From Thiobacillus sp. UBA6918 (lineage in GTDB: Bacteria; Pseudomonadota; Gammaproteobacteria; Burkholderiales; Thiobacillaceae): a DNA stretch of 21,068 nt. A model generated the notes under the pieces. That model was not told the DNA's origin. It worked only from the letters and a program-made list of their open reading frames with translations, and searched no databases. Below, in pieces: positions 1 through 6,555 of this stretch. Position numbers and translations under genes: made by a program. Where the stretch lies: the NCBI GenBank assembly GCA_002450925.1, contig DKAU01000078.1, positions 1 through 21,068 on the forward strand, in the 5' to 3' direction. The number at the start of each line of letters is the position of its first letter. Position 1 is the stretch's first letter.

Positions 1-1
1 C

Positions 2-79
2 AAGTCCTGGCACATGAAGCGGGGATTCAAATCACCCAGTTTCACCAGCCAGTGGGATCAGCTACCCATGGTTAATTGA
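2..79 (+). CDS. C-terminal tail of an unidentified protein (partial, cut by window start)
   Basis: The first 79 bases hold an open frame ending in TGA at 77-79 (peptide end QWDQLPMVN). The 5' part of the gene lies outside the window. I chose this frame over the neighbouring one (TAA at 73-75) because its third codon positions are clearly richer in G and C, as in the rest of the window. The peptide is rich in aromatic and basic residues, and I do not recognise the family. No terminator with a T-run follows on the plus strand. Confidence 0.3.
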   Translation, partial: KSWHMKRGFKSPSFTSQWDQLPMVN

Positions 80-80
80 C

Positions 81-126
81 AAAAAAAGGGGCGGAGCAGC
101 CTCGTTCTAAGGACTGCCCCGCCCTA
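81..126 (-). terminator. Rho-independent terminator reading leftward
   Basis: Bases 88-99 pair with 114-125 (GGGGCGG against CCGCCCT, then GCAG against CTGC, with one A-C mismatch). The loop contains a further CCT/AGG pairing. Read on the minus strand, the stem is followed directly by seven T residues (81-87). It therefore terminates transcription coming from the right and supports a minus-strand transcript across 194-319. Confidence 0.65.
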
Positions 127-193
127 GGGGTTTCGACATCGGGCAGGGAGGTCGCCCTAGTCGATGCGGAGACTTTGCCTTGCTGGCGCTCTA

Positions 194-319
194 TTAGAAG
201 CGGCAGGGCATGCCGGTGCCACCGGTGCCGGTGTATTTATCCGGCTCGATTGCGGTATCCAGTTTTTCGTTCAGCGTCTTCATCAAGACATTCCTAAAAG
301 CCGTGCCAATGGCACCCAT
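194..319 (-). CDS. Possible 41-residue peptide of unknown function
   Basis: A short minus-strand frame starts with ATG at 319 (MGAIGTAFRN) and ends with TAA at 194 (end TGGTGMPCRF). Three things support it: the third codon positions become strongly G/C-rich towards the end, the C-terminus is Gly/Thr-rich rather than random-looking, and a good leftward terminator lies about 70 bases after the stop. Against it, the ribosome site is weak and the family is unknown. The frame stays open upstream to 475, so the true start is uncertain; an ATG at 367 would add 16 residues. It lies divergent to the response-regulator gene. It could also be a non-coding leader or small RNA with the same terminator. 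Confidence 0.35.
   Translation of the reverse strand: MGAIGTAFRNVLMKTLNEKLDTAIEPDKYTGTGGTGMPCRF
303..315. repeat. Perfect 6-bp inverted repeat (GTGCCA-A-TGGCAC)
   Basis: GTGCCA at 303-308 and TGGCAC at 310-315 form a perfect dyad around one base, near the start of the possible small peptide gene and about 160 bases before the response regulator. It could be an operator half-site pair, but it also falls inside a possible coding frame, so chance is a real alternative. The rest of the gap 80-460 shows no other clear signal. Confidence 0.25.
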
Positions 320-460
320 GACTCGCTTTTTAACAGACGAAGATAAAATGAACCTGAAAACGCGCATTTCGATACAGGCCGTGTTGCATCTGCGCCACGC
401 CCCAAAAACACCGGGCGAAAAAAGTGATTCAATAAGCCTTACCCGCCTGAACGAGATGAG

Positions 461-468
461 GAAGGAGG
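461..468 (+). promoter_or_regulatory. Strong Shine-Dalgarno of the response regulator
   Basis: GAAGGAGG is an almost complete anti-16S match. It ends six bases before an ATC codon at 475 that is in frame with the regulator. The first standard start in frame (GTG at 487) is 18 bases away, too far for this site. It therefore argues for initiation at or near 475. Confidence 0.6.
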
Positions 469-486
469 CCGGCAATCAAGATCCTG

Positions 487-1143
487 GTGGTGGAAGATGA
501 CACAAGCCTGAGCGAATCGCTGCGACGCGACCTGACTGCGGCCGGTTTTGCAGTGGACGTGGCGCTGGACGGCAAGCAAGGCGAGTTCATGGGCGCAACA
601 GAGCGCTACGACCTTGTCGTGCTGGACCTTGGGCTGCCCGAAATGTCCGGGCTGGATGTTTTGCGCAGCTGGCGCAAAGCCAATAACGCCCTGCCCGTGC
701 TTATCCTGACTGCGCGCGATGCGTGGCACGAGCGCGTCGACGGCTTCAAGGCCGGTGCCGATGATTACCTGGGCAAACCCTTTCACATCGAGGAACTGAC
801 CGCGCGCATCATGTCGCTGCTAAAGCGCAGCCACGGCCAGGCGCCTGTGGAGCTGGAATGCCAGGGAATACGACTTAACGAGGAACTCCAGACTATCCAG
901 GTAGGCAATGAAAAGCCCGAGGCCCTAACCGCCATCGAGTTCCGCCTGTTGCGCTGCTTCATGCTGCATCCGGGCAAGATTCTCACCAAGACTTTTTTGG
1001 GGGAAAGCGTTTACGAATCGGAACTGGATCATGACAGCAATGTGATCGAGGTCTACATCAACCGCCTGCGGCGCAAGCTTGGCGAGGACATGATCGCCAC
1101 CCGTCGCGGGCAGGGTTACGTGTTCGCTCCCAACAAGGAATAG
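487..1143 (+). CDS. OmpR/PhoP-family response regulator
   Basis: This is a DNA-binding response regulator of a two-component system. The N-terminal receiver has the acidic pocket EDD (residues 3-5), the phospho-acceptor Asp47 in VVLDLGLPEMSG, Thr74 and the conserved Lys96 in YLGKPF. The C-terminal half is a winged helix with the family signature RRKLG and the end motif ATRRGQGYVF. Spacing and sequence resemble PhoP/QseB regulators. The first standard start in frame is GTG 487, which trims the first strand; the family's usual KILVVEDD is encoded from 478, preceded by ATC at 475 at ideal distance from the ribosome site. The true start may therefore be the ATC, giving 222 residues. The kinase gene follows after 7 bases, so the two form one transcript. 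Confidence 0.93.
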   Translation: MVEDDTSLSESLRRDLTAAGFAVDVALDGKQGEFMGATERYDLVVLDLGLPEMSGLDVLRSWRKANNALPVLILTARDAWHERVDGFKAGADDYLGKPFHIEELTARIMSLLKRSHGQAPVELECQGIRLNEELQTIQVGNEKPEALTAIEFRLLRCFMLHPGKILTKTFLGESVYESELDHDSNVIEVYINRLRRKLGEDMIATRRGQGYVFAPNKE

Positions 1144-1150
1144 GATCCAC

Positions 1151-2479
1151 ATGCACACGCTCAAGGTTCGACTCATCCTCGGGCTAAGTTTCATCCTGCT
1201 GCTGGTCTTTATCGGCCAGTGGTTTACGCTGCACTATGCCATCACCAAGGTTGCCAAGGACCAGATGTACAAGTATCTGGCCCAGGACAGCGAGAGCCTG
1301 CTGGAAGGTATCCGCGTTACGCCTGATGGCGATTTCAAGATCAACGAAGATTTCCTGGAACCGGTTTATCGCGAGTTGAACTCGGGCCACTACATCATGC
1401 TGTTTGTGGACGGCAAACCCACCTATACCTCACCTTCGCTTGGCAGCCAGACCCTGCAGACTGCGGCAGTCGAACCGGGCATACGAAAAAGGCAGGAAAT
1501 CGCAGGCCCAAACGGCAAGCGCGTGCTTACCATCATGCAGGGGAATATCTGGCTGAACCACCATGTCAGCGTTACTGTTGGCCAGGAGCTTGGTGAAATA
1601 AACGCGCAAATCAAGTCTGAAAGCCTGTCTTCGCTGACGCTGATCCTCCCCCTGCTGGTTGCTACGGTGCTGGTGCAAATCATCATCATCCGGCTTGAGC
1701 TCAGGCCGTTGTCTGGTGTGCAAAAACAGTTGCGCGGCATTCGTCATGGCGACATGGGACGCATACAGGGCGAGGTGCCGGGCGAGATTCGTCCACTGGT
1801 TGATGAAGTCAACCACCTGCTTGAGCTGCTGCAGCGACGGCTGCAACAGTCGCGCACCGCGGTAGGCAATCTTGCGCATGCAATCAAGACTCCGCTGGCC
1901 GTTCTGTACCGCATGGCGGATGACCCGCACCTGCCTCCCGAGCAGCGGGACGCGCTAAAAATACAAGCCTCTGCCATCCGTGATCGCGTGGAACTCGAGT
2001 TCAAGCGCGCACGGCTGGCGGGTGTGGGCCGCACGGGCGCGCACACCAACATGCGGACCGAGATCGAGGACATGGTCAAGGCGCTGGCCAGCATTTATCG
2101 CGAAAAGAATCTGGAGATATCCTTCGACGCGCCAGACCTGCTGGTGCCCTACGATCGCGAGGACATGCTTGAACTGCTCGGCAATCTGGCTGACAACGCC
2201 TGCAAGTGGGCGCAACGCAAGGTCGTCATCAAGGTACGAGAGATTAAAGGCGGCGGCATTCATATTTATGTCGGGGACGACGGGCCGGGCTGTTCGGATG
2301 AAATGGTCACGGTCATCAAGCAGCGCGGTGTGCGGCTGGATGAATCAACTCCCGGACATGGCCTGGGGCTGGCCATCTGCAAGGACATCGTGCAGTTTTA
2401 TGGCGGCAGCATGAATATCGGCCGTGATCGATTCATGGGCGGACTGTCCGTGGAGATCGATCTCCCGGGTCGAAAGTAA
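1151..2479 (+). CDS. PhoQ-like membrane sensor histidine kinase
   Basis: This is the cognate sensor of the upstream regulator. Domains in order: first membrane helix about 7-29, periplasmic sensor about 30-157, second helix about 159-180, HAMP about 181-235, dimerisation helix with phospho-acceptor His243, and the ATPase domain with N-box (NLADNACKW, Asn349), DDGPG and HGLGLAIC glycine boxes. The H-box reads LAHAIKTPLAVL, the form seen in PhoQ (THSLKTPLAVL), not the common HELRTPL, so it belongs to the PhoQ-type subfamily. The start is backed by AGGA-rich sequence just upstream and 7-base spacing from the regulator. The ligand cannot be read from the sequence. E. coli PhoQ senses divalent cations, acid and antimicrobial peptides, but the periplasmic part here should not be assumed to do the same. 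Confidence 0.92.
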   Translation: MHTLKVRLILGLSFILLLVFIGQWFTLHYAITKVAKDQMYKYLAQDSESLLEGIRVTPDGDFKINEDFLEPVYRELNSGHYIMLFVDGKPTYTSPSLGSQTLQTAAVEPGIRKRQEIAGPNGKRVLTIMQGNIWLNHHVSVTVGQELGEINAQIKSESLSSLTLILPLLVATVLVQIIIIRLELRPLSGVQKQLRGIRHGDMGRIQGEVPGEIRPLVDEVNHLLELLQRRLQQSRTAVGNLAHAIKTPLAVLYRMADDPHLPPEQRDALKIQASAIRDRVELEFKRARLAGVGRTGAHTNMRTEIEDMVKALASIYREKNLEISFDAPDLLVPYDREDMLELLGNLADNACKWAQRKVVIKVREIKGGGIHIYVGDDGPGCSDEMVTVIKQRGVRLDESTPGHGLGLAICKDIVQFYGGSMNIGRDRFMGGLSVEIDLPGRK

Positions 2480-2485
2480 ACCGGC

Positions 2486-3148
2486 ATGTGCGGCCGCTTT
2501 GCGTTGAAGAACCCCAAGGCGCTGGAAGAAGCGTTTGACCTGACCGAGGCGCCGGAACTGAAACCGCGCTACAACATTGCGCCCAGCCAGGACATCGCCA
2601 TCATTCGTTTTTCGCCTGCCGGCCGGCGCTTGAGCATGGCGTTCTGGGGGCTGATTCCGTCGTGGTCCAAGGAAGGCGACAAGCACTATTCCACCATCAA
2701 CGCGCGTGCAGAGACGGTGGAGTCCAAGCCGGCATTTCGCCATCCTTTCAAATTCCACCGCTGCCTGATTCCGGCCGACGGCTTTTACGAATGGCACGAG
2801 GCCGGCGGCATCAAGCGCCCACACCACATTTGCCGCCCGGACGGCGCGCCCTTTGCCATGGCCGGGCTGTGGGACATCTGGAACGGGCCGGAAGGCGAAG
2901 TGTTGTCTTGCAGCATCATCGTGACCGAGGCCAACAAATTCATGAAGCGCCTGCACGAGCGTATGCCGGTGATATTGGACCCCAGGGACTACAACGCCTG
3001 GCTGGACCCAAACAACCACGACACTGTGGGTTTGAAGAAACTGCTGGGTCCCGCGCCGGAGGGGTTGCTGACGGAATGGGAGGTAAGCCGCGAACTCAAC
3101 AATCCCCGCCACGAAGGTGAAGGATGCGCGATACCGGTAAAGCAATAG
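2486..3148 (+). CDS. yedK: SRAP-domain protein (YedK/HMCES), abasic-site DNA-protein crosslinker
   Basis: The protein begins MCGRF; after removal of Met, Cys2 becomes the N-terminal catalytic residue that forms a thiazolidine with abasic sites in single-stranded DNA. The other active-site residues are visible at family spacing: Asn72 in INARAET, Glu102 in DGFYEW and His157 in LHERMP. Its 220 residues match the usual YedK length. The family shields abasic sites at stalled forks and can reverse its own crosslink. It starts 6 bases after the kinase stop codon with only a weak ribosome site, so co-transcription with the two-component genes is likely. SRAP genes are also widespread and mobile in position, so the functional link to the kinase is only suggested by location. 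Confidence 0.93.
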   Translation: MCGRFALKNPKALEEAFDLTEAPELKPRYNIAPSQDIAIIRFSPAGRRLSMAFWGLIPSWSKEGDKHYSTINARAETVESKPAFRHPFKFHRCLIPADGFYEWHEAGGIKRPHHICRPDGAPFAMAGLWDIWNGPEGEVLSCSIIVTEANKFMKRLHERMPVILDPRDYNAWLDPNNHDTVGLKKLLGPAPEGLLTEWEVSRELNNPRHEGEGCAIPVKQ

Positions 3149-3253
3149 TGCCCGGTCCGATATAGGCCATAAGTTATATGTCCTTTCTGTATTTTCGTAC
3201 GATAAATAACATTCAAACCACTTATTACAAGCATGCTGACTTGGAGAGGTAGC

Positions 3254-3706
3254 ATGGGACTTAAAAGAAAATATATAAAAGACAGAAAATTCGTGCTGAC
3301 GCTTGTCCAGGATGGGTCTGATGACGCCCAACTCGCGGAATTCGTGCGCAGCATCACCCTGGAAACCAAGGACATGCATCCCTTTGTGGAACTTGCGGAC
3401 GCAACAAACTTGCGTGACCTGTCCAATTTCTCTGAAAAAGGGGTCGCGCTTGCCGGTTCGCTGGAATTTGAGCGAACTCCCTACAAGCAGGACAAGCTGG
3501 CCATTCTGGTTTCCAACAATGAAGCCTATAACCTGGCCACCAAGTACGCCTCCACCAGCGGCTATTTTCGGTATGGGGTAAAAATATTCACCGACTTCAA
3601 AGAGGCAATAAGCTGGCTGGGGGTTGCCGACCTTGAAGACCAGATCAATGACATGAGGGAAATCGAGACAACTTCCGATATCTCGACTTTGCTAAAGACG
3701 GGGTAA
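3254..3706 (+). CDS. SpoIIAA/STAS-like protein of unknown function
   Basis: This 150-residue cytosolic protein has the alternating strand-helix pattern of the SpoIIAA-like (STAS/SEC14-type) fold: a strand with FVELADATNL, a helix, then KLAILVSNN, a helix AYNLATKYAS, and a final VKIFTDFKEAISWL. The last motif (vF.d..eA..WL) is common in this group of uncharacterised proteins. An upstream ATG at 3233 is possible, but GGAGAGG at 3243-3249 sits properly before ATG 3254, so I chose that start. The C-terminal tail (DMREIETTSD on) is polar. The gene follows an 85-base gap and is the first of several plus-strand accessory genes. No partner or ligand can be inferred. Confidence 0.75.
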   Translation: MGLKRKYIKDRKFVLTLVQDGSDDAQLAEFVRSITLETKDMHPFVELADATNLRDLSNFSEKGVALAGSLEFERTPYKQDKLAILVSNNEAYNLATKYASTSGYFRYGVKIFTDFKEAISWLGVADLEDQINDMREIETTSDISTLLKTG

Positions 3707-3772
3707 GCCCGCAAAAGCAAACTGGCTTATCCTTACGCGAGGATTTTCTGGCCAATCACAGGGGAAGCCAAC

Positions 3773-4429
3773 ATGTCATCCGATAACAGTTCCACCAGCA
3801 AGCAGGATTTCGTCATCCAGTACATGAGCCTGCGCAAGGCCATCGGGATTCTGGGCATTACCCTGCCATTTGTGCTGATCCTGGGAAAGATCGCTTGCGG
3901 AAACCCCGGCATCGAATCATCAATCAGCGATTACTATTACACCAACATGCGCGATGTGTTCGTGGGCATTCTGTGCGCAATTGGAATCTTCATGTTGTCC
4001 TACAAAGGCCACGAACGGAATGATGACATTGCCGGCAACCTGGCTTGTGTGTTTTCTGTCGGCGTGGCCTGGTTTCCGACTGCGCCCGAGTTGAACCCTA
4101 CGCAGCAGCAGCTCTCGGTCGGGATCATTCACTATGCATTTGCCACCGCATTCTTTTTGACCCTTTCCTACTTCTGCCTGGTGCTTTTTCGGAAAACCAA
4201 CCCGGAAAAGACAATGACGGAAGCCAAGAAAACGCGCAACAAGGTCTACGCAACCTGCGGCGGCATCATGCTGGGGTGCATTGTGCTGTTGCTGATAAAC
4301 GCGGTGTTTTTGCGGGATACCGCCATCAAGAACCTGGATCCTGTGTTCTGGCTGGAAACGCTGGCTATCGTGGCTTTCGGGTTTTCTTGGCTGACCAAGG
4401 GCGAAGCACTGTGGAAGGACCAGGAATAA
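3773..4429 (+). CDS. Six-helix inner membrane protein, uncharacterised
   Basis: The 218-residue product has about six hydrophobic segments (roughly 21-43, 60-80, 86-105, 115-140, 157-178, 190-210). A recognisable conserved stretch, SDYYYTNMRDVFVG, follows the first segment, and GNLACVFSVGVAWFPT forms the third. This tyrosine-rich loop plus the FPT motif recurs in a family usually annotated only as hypothetical or DUF998-like. The ribosome site AGGGGAAG lies 6-13 bases before ATG 3773. A polar loop at about 140-156 is rich in Lys and Thr. No catalytic motif is visible; a transport or sensing role would be a guess. Confidence 0.75.
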   Translation: MSSDNSSTSKQDFVIQYMSLRKAIGILGITLPFVLILGKIACGNPGIESSISDYYYTNMRDVFVGILCAIGIFMLSYKGHERNDDIAGNLACVFSVGVAWFPTAPELNPTQQQLSVGIIHYAFATAFFLTLSYFCLVLFRKTNPEKTMTEAKKTRNKVYATCGGIMLGCIVLLLINAVFLRDTAIKNLDPVFWLETLAIVAFGFSWLTKGEALWKDQE

Positions 4430-4453
4430 GTTTTATGTGGCCATTGGTCGAAA

Positions 4454-4489
4454 ACTTCGCATTTTTTTAATAAGCTTATAGTGTGAAGT
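4454..4489 (+). promoter_or_regulatory. AT-rich region with dyad, possible promoter/operator of the coiled-coil gene
   Basis: ACTTCGCA (4454-4461) and TGTGAAGT (4482-4489) are inverted copies with one mismatch, flanking an AT-rich stretch that includes a -10-like TATAGT (4477-4482). No convincing -35 box is visible. The position, 35 bases before the next gene's start, fits a controlled promoter. Confidence 0.3.
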
Positions 4490-4523
4490 ATCGATTTATG
4501 AATTGATCACGAAGGAGAAGAAA

Positions 4524-4814
4524 ATGACCACGCGCAATGAATATGTCGAGCAACTCAAAAGCAAGCTGGACGAGTGGAACCACGAGATCACCCATTGGGA
4601 AGAAAAGGCTCGTGCAAAAAAGAATGACCTGACAATCAACTACGAGATGACGCTGGACGACCTGCGCAAGAAGCGCGACGATGCCAATGTCAAGCTCAAG
4701 GAGTTGCAGGCCAGTAGCGAAAACGCCTGGCAGGATCTTAAAGCCGGTGCCGATAGCGCCTGGGCCGCCATGCGCGAAGCCTTCGACAAGGCCAGGACGC
4801 ACTTCCAGAAGTAA
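4524..4814 (+). CDS. Small coiled-coil protein (sll1863-like)
   Basis: The 96-residue, highly charged, all-helical protein has no signal peptide. Heptad-like patterns run through most of its length (EQLKSKLDEWNHEI, DDLRKKRDDANVKLKELQ), followed by a C-terminal amphipathic segment AWAAMREAFDKARTHF. It resembles the cyanobacterial sll1863 family of stress-linked coiled-coil proteins. The start ATG 4524 is set by AAGGAG at about 4512-4517. The upstream AT-rich dyad may control it. A structural or stress role is plausible but not shown by any motif. Confidence 0.75.
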   Translation: MTTRNEYVEQLKSKLDEWNHEITHWEEKARAKKNDLTINYEMTLDDLRKKRDDANVKLKELQASSENAWQDLKAGADSAWAAMREAFDKARTHFQK

Positions 4815-4834
4815 TCAACTAGCAGGTTTAAACA

Positions 4835-5611
4835 ATGAACGAACGCGCAAAACGCGTAGGGATATTTTTTTCTGTTTTTTTAAGTGCAGTTTCAACGCAC
4901 GCCATGGAAAACACCGGGCTTGCGCAGCAACCCGTGACCGGCCCGGTTTTCATCATGCCGCCGAAGATCATAGATGTTCCCGGCGAACTCTTGTCGTGCC
5001 CGGCAGTTATCCCTACCCCGATCGAATTGCCCGCACCGGTTTATGACATGGAACGGGGTGATTGCGCCCTGCTCGGCAAGACCGATGAAGTGGAAGCATG
5101 GCTGCACGCCATGGAAGAAGCTGCGGCATTTTGTCAGGCTCGCCAGGAAAGCAGTTGGGATGAACTGGTAAAGGCCAGGGATACGCTCGAACGGGAGATC
5201 AAGGCTTTGCCCACGACCCAACCCAGTGGCGGGACGCGCAGGCCCGGCATGCCGGAACCTTCTGATGCCGTGCAAACCGAACCGGAACTGCGCGAGGGTT
5301 GGCGCTACACCAACTGGCTGAACAGCATCCGGGAAAACACGATCAATTACTGCAACATGGTGGACGAGCTGCCGAAAAAACTGTCTCACACCTGCAATAC
5401 CATCAGGAAAAATGTCGACAACAATGGCGGCGGTGCCACCAGCATCCAGAAAATGGTTTATCGCCAGTGGCTGACGCGTGACCTGAATGCCACGCGCAGC
5501 TACGACTACGATGCGGCAACGCAGTATTACAACGACATCCTGCGGAGCGACGGTCTGGGCAATTTCCGGCGTTATTTCAGCGAAGACAGGATTCGCTGCG
5601 AAACCAGGTAA
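4835..5611 (+). CDS. Secreted protein of unknown function with several cysteines
   Basis: A 258-residue protein with an N-terminal signal peptide (basic MNERAKR, hydrophobic IFFSVFLSAV, likely cleavage after STHA near residue 23). The mature part holds Cys residues in LLSCPAV, GDCALL, AAFCQAR, NYCNMV, SHTCNTI and IRCETR, enough for three disulfides in the periplasm. A Pro/Thr-rich linker (TTQPSGGTRRPGMPEP) separates an N-terminal helical part from a C-terminal part rich in Trp, Tyr and Asn. It starts 20 bases after the coiled-coil gene, so the two may be co-transcribed. I do not recognise the family. A bidirectional hairpin follows the stop. Confidence 0.7.
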   Translation: MNERAKRVGIFFSVFLSAVSTHAMENTGLAQQPVTGPVFIMPPKIIDVPGELLSCPAVIPTPIELPAPVYDMERGDCALLGKTDEVEAWLHAMEEAAAFCQARQESSWDELVKARDTLEREIKALPTTQPSGGTRRPGMPEPSDAVQTEPELREGWRYTNWLNSIRENTINYCNMVDELPKKLSHTCNTIRKNVDNNGGGATSIQKMVYRQWLTRDLNATRSYDYDAATQYYNDILRSDGLGNFRRYFSEDRIRCETR

Positions 5612-5622
5612 CCGGTTGTCTC

Positions 5623-5651
5623 AATCGGGCCACCTTCAGCGTGGCCCGGTT
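5623..5651. terminator. Bidirectional hairpin between convergent genes
   Basis: AATCGGGCCAC (5623-5633) pairs with GTGGCCCGGTT (5641-5651), including one T-G pair, around the loop CTTCAGC. It lies between the stop codons of convergent genes at 5611 and 5658. A long T-run is missing on both sides, so termination strength is uncertain. Confidence 0.55.
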
Positions 5652-5657
5652 CCGTTA

Positions 5658-6002
5658 TCAGGGTTTGGTCGTGCTTGCTGCCGGCGCTTGAGTCGGGCCA
5701 ATGTACTCGCCTACATTGGGCCAGACCAGCCATTGCATGTAGAAACGACCAGTGGCCGGATCAAGTCGCATCCAGGGAACCGCAAAGTAAACCTGGTTGG
5801 CATTGGGTTTTGTGCTGGCAGTGGTTCCAGTTGATGCGCTCGAACTCTGTGCAGTTGAAGTGGAATCGCTTGTTCCGGTGGCTGCGGGCTTGGCTTCCTG
5901 TGAAGCAGTGCTGTCCTCACCGGTGGTGGCGCAGCCTGCCATCAGACCCACGAGAAGAGCAGCCATCGAAAGTTTGGACGCCAGTTGAAATTTGCTTGCC
6001 AT
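5658..6002 (-). CDS. Outer-membrane-type lipoprotein of unknown function
   Basis: The 114-residue product begins MASKFQLASK, followed by a hydrophobic segment and the lipobox LMAGC, so it should be lipidated at Cys near residue 24. A Ser/Thr/Ala-rich, probably disordered linker of about 45 residues (STAQSSSASTGTTAS) follows. A conserved-looking aromatic C-terminal module comes after it (VYFAVPWMRLDPATGRFYM, WLVWPNVGEYIGP). Start choice: AGAGGT lies 7 bases before ATG 6002; the in-frame extension to 6083 lacks a ribosome site and would bury the signal peptide. Convergent with the secreted protein gene. The linker suggests the C-terminal module is held away from the membrane. Family unknown. 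Confidence 0.75.
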   Translation of the reverse strand: MASKFQLASKLSMAALLVGLMAGCATTGEDSTASQEAKPAATGTSDSTSTAQSSSASTGTTASTKPNANQVYFAVPWMRLDPATGRFYMQWLVWPNVGEYIGPTQAPAASTTKP

Positions 6003-6160
6003 TTGTTTTACCTCTTCGTTGATTGCAACTGTTGGGTGACTTTTGGCCACCCTTCCCTTTAGGCGGATGACCGTTTTTTTCACACCTTTTGTATATTAGC
6101 GCTTTCTTATTGATATTCCTAATTTCAACGCGAATTTTTTGGATGCCTTGCAAATAGATG

Positions 6161-6188
6161 CCTGAGTGTCTGAATTACCTGACACAGG
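6161..6188. promoter_or_regulatory. Imperfect dyad, possible operator upstream of the 77-residue peptide
   Basis: GTGTC (6166-6170) and GACAC (6181-6185) form an inverted repeat, extended by CCT/AGG on the outside. A -10-like TATGAT follows at about 6190. It sits in the AT-rich divergent gap 6003-6237 that must hold promoters in both directions; no clear -35 box is seen there. Confidence 0.3.
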
Positions 6189-6237
6189 CTATGATGAGGA
6201 CTGCAGACTGATTCATTTTTTTGATGAAGGAGAATGT

Positions 6238-6471
6238 ATGAAGACACTCAAGCTCGCCATGTGCGCAATTTTTTGTGCAGCAGGCTTTGTGCATGCGGAA
6301 GAAATGGCCGCCGGTGAAGGGGAAGCAAGTTCCGATAAGATGAGCAAGCCGGTTCGACATCAGGCCCCTGCAAGCATCAAGCGTCTTCCCAAGGGTGATT
6401 TGCGTTATTGCCTTGAGATGAAGACCAATGAGGACATCATCCGCTGCGCCGAGACCCGCCGCAAGAAATAA
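6238..6471 (+). CDS. Small exported peptide with a Cys pair
   Basis: A 77-residue product with a clean signal peptide (MKTLKLAMCAIFCAAGFVHA, cleavage after residue 20). The mature 57 residues are acidic, then basic, and end in YCLEMKTNEDIIRCAETRRKK. The two mature cysteines are 12 residues apart and could form one disulfide. AAGGAG lies 6-7 bases before ATG 6238 and fixes the start; upstream in-frame codons have no such site. The module LPKGDLRYCLE...IIRCAE looks like a recurrent small periplasmic protein type, but I cannot name it. Monocistronic by position, ending at a pair of hairpins. Confidence 0.75.
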   Translation: MKTLKLAMCAIFCAAGFVHAEEMAAGEGEASSDKMSKPVRHQAPASIKRLPKGDLRYCLEMKTNEDIIRCAETRRKK

Positions 6472-6486
6472 TCGCTCCAGTCAATG

Positions 6487-6522
6487 ATCTCCCCATCGTG
6501 GCTATGCCATGAAGGGGGTGAT
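6487..6522. terminator. Hairpin after the 77-residue peptide gene
   Basis: ATC-T-CCCC (6487-6494) pairs with GGGG-T-GAT, and inside it CGTGGC (6497-6502) pairs with GCCATG (6506-6511) around TAT. It lies 15 bases after the stop at 6471. No T-run follows, so it may be a processing or transcript-end structure rather than a strong intrinsic terminator. Confidence 0.45.
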
Positions 6523-6526
6523 TATC

Positions 6527-6554
6527 CAGCGTCCTGATCCGGGCGCTGCTTTCC
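6527..6554. terminator. Second hairpin between convergent genes
   Basis: CAGCG (6527-6531) pairs with CGCTG (6544-6548), followed on the plus strand by CTTTCC. It ends at the stop codon of the minus-strand peptidase gene (6556), so it can serve either direction, weakly. Confidence 0.35.
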
Positions 6555-6555
6555 C

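Noticed and set aside
2345..3379. Long open minus-strand frame (344 codons)
   Set aside because: It lies antisense to the well-supported kinase end and SRAP gene, has no family motif, and its composition (many His, Gln, Arg) is typical of an antisense shadow.
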